NCBI RefSeq assembly: GCF_029407905.1
Contig: NC_073627.1
Span: forward strand, 159,345,697 to 159,409,696
Length of the DNA: 64,000 nucleotides
DNA from: Bubalus kerabau
Taxonomy: Eukaryota > Chordata > Mammalia > Artiodactyla > Bovidae
Direction of reading: 5' to 3'
The notes below the pieces were generated by a model, which did no database searches, had not been told where the DNA came from, and saw nothing but the letters and a program-made list of their open reading frames with translations. Both the position numbers and the translations under genes were made by a program. Shown in pieces: positions 55,170 through 64,000 of this stretch. Numbering within the stretch: the first letter of the stretch is position 1; every line of letters starts with the position of its first letter.

Positions 55170-55375
55170 TGGTGGCTCAGATGGTAAAGCATCTGCCTAC
55201 AATGTGGGAGACCCAGGTTTGATCCCTGGGTTGGTAAGATCCTCTGGAGAAGGAAATGGCAACCCACTCCAGTACTCTTGCCTGGAAAATCCCATGGACA
55301 CAGGAGCCTGGTAGGCTACAACCCATGGGGTCGCAAAGAGTCGGACACGACTGAGCGACTTCACTTCCACTTTGG
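55170..55375 (+). mobile_element. Bov-tA SINE
   Basis: 'cctggtggctcagatggtaa', 'ggtttgatccctgggttgg', 'ggagaaggaaatggcaac' and 'gtcggacacgactgagcgac'. Low divergence, especially in the BovB-derived half. Confidence 0.92.
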
Positions 55376-55379
55376 GAAA

Positions 55380-55708
55380 AGTGGATATTTTAACAACATT
55401 ATTTTTTCTGACCCATGACCATAGGATATCTTTCCATTTATTTGTGTCTTCTTCAGTATCTTTCATTAAAGTCAATAGTTCTCAGTATATAGCTCTTTAG
55501 GTTCCTTGGCTAAATTTATTTCTAAGGTTTTTTAAAAAAATTGTTTTTGAGGTTATTATAAATTGAATCATTTTCTTAACTGCTTATTTCAGATATTTCA
55601 TTGTTGATATATAGAAATGCATCTAATTTCTGAATGTTGGTTTTGTGTCCTGTAAATTTACTGAATCTATTTGTCCGTTCTAACAGATTTTTGGTAGAGT
55701 CTTAAAAT
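55380..55708 (-). mobile_element. Old L1 ORF2 fragment, minus strand
   Basis: Antisense of the L1 RT-distal region: 'ggatatctttccatttattt', 'aggttccttggctaaattta', 'tatttcattgttgatatata' and 'ggtagagtctt'. In L1 sense its downstream end lies just upstream of the region where the plus-strand L1 at 55720 begins, so the pair may be one 5'-inverted old L1. Confidence 0.72.
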
Positions 55709-55719
55709 TAAAATTTCTA

Positions 55720-57290
55720 TTCAGTTTTTTCTGTAAAAGCTAAAACTGATCTAAAAATAAAGTACATAAATTTAAAATATAATTTATATTAGCAGACATA
55801 TAAAAGACTTAAGAATATATTTAATAAAATTGATGAGGAGAATCTAAAAGTTATGTAGAAACCTAAAGGATCTGAAATAGCTGAAAAACAGGAACAATGT
55901 TGGAAGAGTTTAAAACTACATGATTTCAAGGCTTACTGTAAGGTTATTAAGAGTTGGTTGTCAGCTAGCATAAACAAATGGATCATGGAATACAGTAAAA
56001 AATCCAGATATAGTTCTTGACTCTATGACCAATGTATTTTGTTCAAAACACCAGCACAGTTCAATGAAAATAGAAAAGTATTTTAAACTAATCAATTTGG
56101 TATAAGTATTTCAAATAGAAAATTAAACTCCATCCTTTTCTCATACCATGCACAAAGATTAATTTGAGTAGGAGCAAGAATCTAAATGTCAAGGCTAAAT
56201 CTTCCATAAGAAAATAAAAAGAATGTCTTCATGGTTTAGAAATAGGAAGGTTTCTTGGACTAAAGATTAAAGAATTAATCATAAAAATTTTAAATTATTA
56301 AATTTTATTTCATAAAAATTTAAAGTATTTTATTCAGTAGACATTCTTAAAAATGTTTAAATGCAATGTATAAAACTGAAAGAAAAATTTATGATGGATA
56401 TAACTCAGGAAAGACTTCTAGCCAGGAAAAAAATATATGTGTGTTTTATGTGTGTAAGAGTAGATAGAGTAAAACTCAACAAATTAAGTTGATATTAAGA
56501 AAACAAATAATCCAAAAATATGTATAAAACACTTGAAAAGAATTAACAAAATAAGAATAAAATTTTAGTATTTATAATAAAAGGTACTAATGGCACTAAT
56601 CATCACTAATCATCAAGGAACTAGAACAGGAAATCATTGTGCATCTACTAGAATGACTAAAATTTGAAAATTCGTAATATCAAATATTGGTGGGGATTTA
56701 AGCACTTGGAGCTTTCATAAATCGTGAAATGACAAACTCTTCAGAAAAATTTATTGCAAATTATATATCTGTGTGTATGTATATCTATAATTTATTTATA
56801 CTTGGGTACAACACACCATTTACTCTTAGGTATTTATTCAAGAGAAAAGATATTTTCACAAAAAAATACTTCAATCATGTTCATAGTGGCTTTATGTGCA
56901 ATCACAAAAAGCTAGTAATAATGCTGAAAATACTCATAAATGAAGTAATGGAATAAATAGGAGCAATGTACTGATACCACAATAACACGGATGAAACTAA
57001 AAAAAAAAATGAAAATGAAATTAGATGCAAAACTCATGCATGACATATGATATCATTTTTAAAAGGTAAAGATAAGGCAAAAATAGTCTATAGTGATAAA
57101 AATCAGAACAGTGATTACCCCTGCTACTGGTTGATTGGTTTTAATAGGGCATGAACAAGCTTTCTGAGGTGAGAGAAATATCCTGTATCTTAAGTGTGGT
57201 GTTACTTACATGGATGTGTTAATTTTTCAAAACCGACAAATCTCTGCATTTAATTGTAGGTAAATTATACCTCTAAAAATGTATTATGAA
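55720..57290 (+). mobile_element. Old L1 3' end, plus strand
   Basis: Degraded ORF2 C-terminal region (frameshifts throughout), then 3' UTR landmarks 'ggcatgaacaagctttctga', 'atcctgtatcttaagtgtgg' and 'ggtaaattatacctctaaaa' at the terminus (~57285). Confidence 0.72.
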
Positions 57291-57752
57291 GGATTACAGA
57301 GTCGTTTAACATTCAGTTCAGTTTAGTTCCGTCGCTTAGTGGTGTCCGACTTTTTGTGACCCCATGAACCACAGCACCCAGGCCTCCCTGTCCATCACCA
57401 ACTCCTGGAGTTTAACCAAACTGTTAAAACTGTTAACAAACTGTTATCAAACTGACTCATGTTCACTGAGTTAGTGATGCCATCCAACCATCACATCCTC
57501 TGTCATCCACTTCTCCTGCCCTCAATCTTTCCCAGGATCAGGATATTTTCAAACGAGTCAGCTCTTCCCATCAGATAGCCAAAATATTGGAGTTTCAGTT
57601 TCAACATCAGTCCTTCCAATGAACACTCAGGACCGATCTCCTTTATTATGAACTGGTTGGATCTCCTTGCAGTCCAAGGGACTCTCAAGAGTCTTCTCCA
57701 ACACCACAGTTCTTAGGCACTCAATTCTTAGGCACTCAGCTTTCTTTATAGT

Positions 57753-58406
57753 TCAACTCTCACACCCATACATGACTACTGGAAAAACCATAGCCTTGAC
57801 TAGACAGACCTTTGTTGGCAATGTAATGTCTCTGCTTTTTAATATGCTGTCTAGGTTGGTCATAACTTTCCTTCCAAGGAGTAAGCACCTTTTAATTTCA
57901 TGGCTGCAATCACTATCTGCAGTAATTTTGGAGCCCCCCAAAATAAAATCTATCACTGTTTCCACTGTTTCCACATCTATTTGCCATGAAGTGATGGGAC
58001 CAGATGCCATGATCTTCGTTTTCTGAATGTTGAGCTTTAAGCCAGCATTTTCACTCTCCTCTTTCACTTTCATCAAGAGACTCTTTAGCTCCTTTTTACT
58101 TTCTGCCATAAGGGTGGTGTCATCTGCATATCTGAGGTTATTGATATTTCTCCCAGCAATCTTGATTCCCGCTTGTGCTTCTTCTAGCCCAGCGTTTCTC
58201 ATAATATACTCTGCATATAAATTAAATAAGCAGGGTGACAATATACAGCCTTGACGTACTCCTTTTCCTATCTGGAACCAGTCTGTTGTTCCGTGTCCAG
58301 TTCTAACTGTTGCTTCCTGACCTGCATACAGATTTCTCAAGAGGCAGGGCAGGTGGTCTGATATTCCCATCTCCTTCAGAATTTTCCACAGTTTATTGTT
58401 GTCCAC
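57753..58406 (-). pseudogene. BovB RT palm to C-terminal region (217 codons)
   Basis: The best-preserved RT core in the window. 'KGVRQGCILSPCLFNLYAEY' (48-67, motif B), 'NNLRYADDTTLMAES' (89-103; catalytic YADD at 93-96), 'KSLLMKVKEESENAG', 'KITADSDCSHEIKRCLLLG' and 'FPVVMYGCES' to the end. Motif A and everything upstream are frameshifted by a T/GTTT insertion at 58448-58496, and the element is 5'-truncated, so no active enzyme can be made. Confidence 0.9.
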
Positions 58407-58447
58407 AAAGTCAAAGGCTTTGATATAGTCAATAAAGCAGAAATAGA

Positions 58448-58496
58448 TGTGTGTTTTTTTTTTTGTTTGTTTGTTTGTTTTTTGTGTGTGTGCTCT
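58448..58496 (-). repeat. T-rich/(GTTT)n and (GT)n insertion in BovB
   Basis: A 'tttttttttt' run, four GTTT units and a short GT run occupy the place where BovB normally reads 'gtttttctggaactct'. It expands and frameshifts the RT motif-A region. Confidence 0.9.
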
Positions 58497-58855
58497 CTTG
58501 CTTTTTTGATGATCCAGTGAATGTTGGTCATTTGATCTCTGGTTCCTCTGCCTTTTCTAAAACAAGCTTTAACATCTGGAAGTTCACGGTTCACATATTG
58601 CTGAAGGCTGGCTGGAGAATTTTGAGCATTACTCTGCTACTGTGTGAGATGAGTGCAATTGTGTGGCAGTTTGAGCATTCTTTGGCATTGCCTTTCTTTG
58701 GGATTGGAATTAAAACTGACCTTTTCCAGTCCCGTGGCCACTGCTGAGTTTTCCAAATTTGCTGGCATATTGAGTGCAGCACTTTCACAGCATCATCTTT
58801 CAGGATTTGAAATAACTCAACTGGAATTCCATCACCTCCACTAGCTTTTAACATT

Positions 58856-60968
58856 AATTACATTTTATTTAACATTACATTTGATGTATATTAATTCCTT
58901 GGTGCACATTTCCTTAATACCATGTATTTGTAATTTTATCCATCTTGTGCTACTTATTTGTGTTTGTGTCTAAATATGTTGTAGAAAACATAAATTCTTC
59001 TGTACAAGATAGAGTCTAAGTTTAGTACTGCCATATGAGAAGTTTTGTTTACCTTGCATAATTTGTGTGTTCGTTAATAAATATTTTAGCACGGTATAAT
59101 ATAATTTATATTATATTTACTCTGTATAGTATTTACCCTGAAGCTATATTTACTGTTCATATTTTATTTTTTCATTAATATATACTTTGCAGTCAATGCT
59201 CTGTAATACAATCATGGGTATAGCAGATTAAAAAAAAACAAATCTATCCTATTATTAGAATTATAGTCTACCAAGGTACATACTACCATAGGAAATTTCA
59301 GTTAACTCATATACTAAAACATCACAGTCATCATAATATGTAATGAAATATCTATTGAATCAGGCAATGTGGAAGTTGTTGGAGTTCAGTGAGAACATTG
59401 CCAGTGGAGTATTAGAAACCAAAGTCAGTTTAAGGGTGAATGGGATATGAAGTAAGTATGCAAGCAATGACTTGTTTGATGGCTATAGAGGTGATGATGG
59501 TGATAAGAAGGCATTTGGAAAGAGATCTAAATTCAAGTGAAGTGAGTTTGTTTTTAAATTAAATAATAAGTAAGTATATTCAAACATTAAGAGGAAAATT
59601 ATTGAAAAATAGACCAATTATTGAATATTGATCAGGGAGCAATAAAATATACAGGAATTTAGGGAAATTTTAAAAAGAACAAACTATCTAAGGGGGGTAG
59701 AAAATCTTGGGATCATAATCACACCTACAAGGATTATCACTGTAGAAAACATGGACACCTGGTCCATTATTATCTGAGAAAAAGGAGAATGGATGTTGTC
59801 TTTGTTTTCCATGGAGGAAAGTAAAGTGCCCTTCGGATATTTCTATTTTCTGAGTGAAACTGGAAGAGACATAATTTTCTGCTGATCCTGAGGAAAAGAA
59901 TACATTTTGGGCATAGATAAATCTTCATATATTAATATTACATGTAGATATTAATAAGACATGTAGATAACTAGAGAGGAGTAACTGAGCAAAATAAACG
60001 CAGAATAGTCATTAGGGCATGGTGAGCTTGCAGAATTTACAATAGTATCAAATTTTGCATTGGTATGAGTTTTCATTAGCATGGTTCAGTATCCATTATG
60101 TAATGACAAAGAGAGATAGTTGAACTGGCCCAAGGGTTTGTTTTTTTACTAAGGAATAAGGACAGAGCAATAGGATAAGTCATTTTAGAATTATGGCAAG
60201 AAAATGATTAAAATAACACCAAGGATATAAAGGCATGAGGAGGCTGAAAGGTAAAAGAAAATAATTTTACCAAAAGGATAGATAAAGCTCATGACAAAAA
60301 ACAGTGTTCTGTTTTGTTTTTCCCTAGTAAATAAATCCAAAATTGTGACTTTTCCCCCAGAGTTTTTATATGTCAGCAAATTAACATAGTAAAATTGGAA
60401 AATGAACAGATGGTCCCTGGAGCTGCCTATTCTTTTTCCAAAGCAGATGATGGTTTCCCAAAGGACAAATATCAAGTTACAAATAATGGTAATGTTTGAT
60501 CTTTTTAGTTTTATCATGCATTTCTGTAGTTGTTATCCACAGGAGCATCTATCACATCATTATTGCAAGTCATGAATTTTGTGAATCATTTCTCTGCCAT
60601 ATGGGTATTTAATTTCAGGAGAAATCAAAGATATGTTTTAATCCCCATAAATTTAGCAGAATTAATTTATAGAAAACTTTCAGAATAAAATCTCAGTTTT
60701 CTAGAAGTGACATTGTAAAAGACATCTGTTTATCACATGAAGTAAACCGTAAGCAATTACCTTGAAAAAAAATCTATACCAACAGTTATAAGCATAGCAG
60801 GATAAGCAGGTTGCCTGAAACAATGGGAGGTGAAATTTCTAGAAGCTAAGGGAAGGAAGAAAATTATCTGTCTTTTTAATGGTTAAGCACCTCCCTTTAG
60901 TGTTCTTCTTCCTTTGACTAGCTAAATAAGCAGAAGAAAGATAGCTCATCACTTCTGTTCTATTCTAA
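58856..60968. other. Unassigned AT-rich DNA
   Basis: About 2.1 kb with no recognised repeat, RNA gene or protein. A 108-codon minus frame (60191-60517) is hydrophobic and unlike any family I know; treated as chance. Confidence 0.5.
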
Positions 60969-61529
60969 TTTAATTCAATTCAATGATTCTCTACTTTCTA
61001 ATCCTCCGTTGAGTTCACTGAGGTGCAACCCCACGGACTGCAGCATGCCAGGCCTCCCCAACTCCTGGAACTTACTCAAATTCATGTCCACTGAGTCAGT
61101 GATGCCATCCAACCATCTCATCCTCTGTCATCTCCTTCTCCTCCACCTTCAGTCTTTCCAAGCATCAAGGTCTTTTCAAATAAGTCAGTTCTTGCATCAC
61201 CTGGCCAAAGTACTAGAGTTTCAGCTTCTGCATCAGTCCTTCCAATGAATATTCATGACTGATTTCCTTTAGGATAGACTGGTTGGATTTCCTTGCTGTC
61301 CAAGGGATTCTCAAGAGTCTTCTCCAACACCACAGTTCAAAAGCATCAATTCTTTGGCACTCAGCTTTCTTTATAATCCAAATCTCAATCCATACATGAC
61401 TACTGGAAAAACTACAACTTTGACTAGATGGACCTTTGTCAGCAAAGTAATGTCTTTGCTTTTTAATATGCTGTCTAGTTTGCTCATAGCTTTCCTTCCA
61501 AGGAGCAAGTGTCTTTTAATTTCATGGCT

Positions 61530-61865
61530 TCAGTCACCATCTGCAGTGATTTTGGAGCCCCATACAATAAAGTCTGTCACTGTTTCCATTGTTTCCCCAT
61601 CTGTCTGCTGTGAATTGATGGGACCAAATGCCATGATCTTAGTTTTCTGAATACTGAGTTTTAACCCAACTTTTTCACTCTCCTCTTTCACTTTCATCAA
61701 GAGGCTCTTTAGATCCTCTTCACTTTCTGCCATAAGGGTGGTGTCATCTGCATATCTGAGGTTATTGATATTTCTCCCAGCAAGCTTGATTCCAGCTTGT
61801 GCTTTATTTTGCCTGGCAATTCGCATGATGTACTCCTCATATAAGTTAAATAAGTAGGGTAACAA
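61530..61865 (-). pseudogene. BovB RT active-site region (111 codons)
   Basis: 'GRNINNLRYADDTTLMAESE' preserves the YADD box. It is followed by 'KSLLMKVKEESEKVGLKLSI' and 'TDFIVWGSKITADGD'. The upstream motif A ('YFCFIDSAKAFDSLDHHILW') is in a separate frame (61971-62291). Its FID-x-AKAFD form keeps the catalytic Asp, but a frameshift lies between the two. Confidence 0.85.
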
Positions 61866-63385
61866 AATGCAGCTTTGACGTACCTGTTTCCCAATTTGGA
61901 ACCAATCTGTTGTTCCATGTAGCTTTAACTGTTACTTTTTGACCTGCATACAGATTTCTCAGGAGGCAGGTCAGGTTGTCTCTGGTATTCCCATCACTTT
62001 AAGAATTTTCCACAGTATATGGTGATCCAGAGAGTCAAAGGCTTTGGCAGAGTCAATAAAGCAGAAGTAGATGGTTTTCTTGAACTCTTTTGCTTTTTTG
62101 ATGATCCAACAGATGTTGGCAATTTGATCTCTGGTTCCTCTGCCTTTTCTAAATCCATCTTGAACATCTGGAAGTTCATGGTTCATATACTTTTGAAGCC
62201 TGGCGTGGAGAATTTTGAACATTACTTTGTTAGCGTGTAAAATTAGTGCCATTGTGTGGCAGTTTGAGCATTCTTTGACATTGCCTTTCATTGGGATTGG
62301 AATTAAAAGTGACCTTTCTCAGTCCTGTGGCCACTACTGAGTTTTCCAAATTTGCTGGCATATTGAGTGCAGCACTTTCACAGCATCATCTTTTTGGATT
62401 TGAATTTGCTCAACTGGAATTCCATCACCTCCACTTGCCTTGTTCAAAGTGATTTCTCCTAAGACCCTCTTGATTTCTCATTCCAGGATGTCTGGCTCTA
62501 GGTGAGTGATCGCACCATCTTGGTTATCTGGGTCATAAAGATCTTTTTTGTATAGCTCTTCTGTGTATTCTTGCCACCTCTTCTTAATATCTTCAGTAAC
62601 TCTTAGGTCCATATCATTTGTGTCCTTTATTGTGCCCATCTTTGCATGAAATGTTCCCCTGGTAACTGTAATTTTCTTGAAGAGATCTCTAGTCTTTCCC
62701 ATTCTAATTTGTTCCTCTATTTCTTTGCATTGATCACTGAGGAAGACTTTCTTATCTCTCCTTGCTATTTGGAGCTCTCACTCAAATGAGTATATGTTTC
62801 CTTTTCTCCTTTGTCTTTTGCTTCTCTTCTTTTGACAGCTGTTTGTAAGGCCTCCTCAGACAACCATTTTGCCTTTTTGCATTTCTTCTTCTTGTGGTTG
62901 GTCTTAAACACTGCCTCCTGTACAATGTCACGAACCTCCATCCATAGTTCTTCAGATACTCTATCTGTCAGATCTAATCCCTTGAATCTGTTTGTCACTT
63001 CCACTGTATTATTGTAAGGGATTTGATTTAGGTCATGCCCAAATGGTAGAGTGGTTTTCCCTTCTTTCTTCAATTTAAGTCTGAATTTAGCAATAAGGAG
63101 TTCATGATCTGAGCCATAGTCAGCTCCCAGTATTGTTTTTGCTAACTATATAGAGCTTCTCCAGCTATGGATACAAAGAATATACTCCATCTGCTTTTGG
63201 TATTGACCATCTGGTGATGTCCATGTGTAGAGTCTTCTCGTGTTGTTGGAAGAGGGTGTTGGCAATGACCAGTGCTTTCTCTTGGAAAATTCTATTAGCC
63301 TTTGTCCTGTCATTCTGTACTCCAAGGTCAAATTCACCTGTTATTCCAAGTATTTCTTGACTTCCTACTTTTGCATTCCAGTCCC

Positions 63386-63987
63386 CTATAATGAAAAGGA
63401 CATCTTTTCAGGTGTTAGTTCTGGAAAGCCTTGTAGGTCTTCATAGAACTGTTCAGCTTCTTCAGCATTACTGGTTGGGGCATAGACTTGGATTACTGTG
63501 ATACTGAATGGTTTGCCTTGGAAATGAACAGAGATCATTCTGTCATTTTTGAGATTGCTTCCCAGTACTGCATTCTGTACTTTTTTGTTGACTGTGGTGG
63601 CTACTCCATTCCTTCTAAGGGCTTCTTGCCCACAGTAGTAGATGAAATGGTCATCTGGGTTACATTCAATCATTCCAGTCCATTTAGTTCACTGATTCCT
63701 AAAATGTCTATGTTCATTCTTGCCATATGCTATTTGACCACTTCCAATTTGCCTTGATGCATGGACCTAACATTCCAGGTTCCTATGCAATATTGCTCTT
63801 TATAGCATTGGACATTACTACCATCACCAGTCACTTCCACAACTGTTCGTTGTTTTTGCTTTGGCTCCATCTCTTCATTCTTTCTTGAGTTATTTCTCCA
63901 CTGATCTCTAGTAGCATATTGGGCACCTGCTGACCTGGGGAATTCATCATTCAATGTCCTATATTTTTGCCTTTTAATGCTGTTCAT
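63386..63987 (-). pseudogene. BovB N-terminus and endonuclease start (two frames)
   Basis: 63730-63987: 'AGAQYATRDQWRNNSRKNEE' and 'YCIGTWNVRSMHQGKLEVVK', the endonuclease N-terminus with its conserved Asn. 63386-63673: 'DDHFIYYCGQEALRRNGVAT' and 'FSITVIQVYAPTSNAEEAEQ'. The conserved 'ISELKW' glutamate region lies between them across a frame break. Confidence 0.82.
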
Positions 63988-64000
63988 GGGGTTCTCAAGG

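Larger units (their letters stand above)
57305..58855 (-). mobile_element. BovB, minus strand, TSD-bounded (~1.53 kb)
   Basis: Insert 57314-58846 flanked by 'tttaacatt' (57305-57313, 58847-58855). Complete 3' end, 5'-truncated within the RT ('cctccactagc'). Two local sequence expansions lie inside, at 57414-57452 and 58448-58496. Confidence 0.94.
60969..64000 (-). mobile_element. BovB, minus strand, ~3 kb, running off the window
   Basis: Antisense BovB from a degraded tail ('attcaattcaatgattctc') through the C-terminus, RT, linker and endonuclease to the region before the ORF start ('ttttaatgctgttcatgggg' at the window edge). Continuous without large insertions. Partial frames 61530-61865, 61971-62291, 62478-62702, 62765-63073, 63386-63673 and 63730-63987 cover most of the ORF in different registers. 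The 5' leader lies beyond 64000. Confidence 0.92.

Noticed and set aside
60191..60517. 108-codon hydrophobic minus frame
   Set aside because: AT-rich composition generates Phe/Leu/Ile-rich frames; no recognised family, no conserved motif.

Overview
The window is mammalian, from a ruminant and most likely a bovid (cattle-like). The evidence is the repeat content: BovB (RTE-clade) LINEs, ruminant L1 (L1_BT type), and the BovB-dependent SINEs Bov-A2 and Bov-tA. I find no host protein-coding gene, no functional RNA gene and no CpG-island-like promoter. The window reads as intergenic or deep intronic DNA built by repeated retrotransposon nesting. Most long open frames are retrotransposon protein remnants, or chance frames antisense to them. 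Family names come from recognition of consensus features, not from a database search.

Layout. 1-4.8 kb: mostly unassigned AT-rich DNA with a Bov-A trimer ending in an AGC microsatellite, a Bov-tA, and a BovB 3' scrap. 4.8-10.5 kb: an old plus-strand L1 interrupted in turn by a Bov-tA, a 5'-inverted BovB, an L1_BT 3' end and a BovB 3' piece. 10.5-16 kb: an old minus-strand L1 split by two successive L1_BT insertions of opposite orientation, each with an inverted 5' segment. 16-26.9 kb: mostly unassigned DNA with SINEs, an old L1, an internally deleted BovB and one MLT1-type LTR. 26.9-31.2 kb: the longest BovB, whose 5' leader resembles a cetartiodactyl L1 5' UTR and contains a duplicated block. 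31.2-40 kb: SINEs, a third 5'-inverted L1_BT, a 2-kb BovB, and unassigned stretches.

40-50 kb is almost solid BovB: a minus copy head-to-head with an old plus copy, a younger copy inside the old one, and an ORF-less 'mini-BovB' split by another minus copy. 50-58.9 kb: old L1 fragments carrying three BovB insertions with clear target-site duplications (TSDs). 58.9-61 kb is unassigned. 61-64 kb is a minus-strand BovB that runs off the window.

How it works together. BovB encodes an endonuclease plus reverse transcriptase, and its 3' end is shared by Bov-A/Bov-tA SINEs, which are mobilised by BovB. L1_BT used its own ORF2p. No copy here retains an intact full-length ORF, so all look immobile. 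The most notable signals are: (1) recurrent 5' inversion (twin priming), including two nested L1_BT copies with almost exact breakpoints; (2) a recurrent BovB breakpoint defining a ~630-bp 3' unit, in one case fused to the BovB 5' leader as an ORF-less derivative; (3) an L1-like leader on a BovB; (4) a G-rich, quadruplex-prone expansion inside a SINE.
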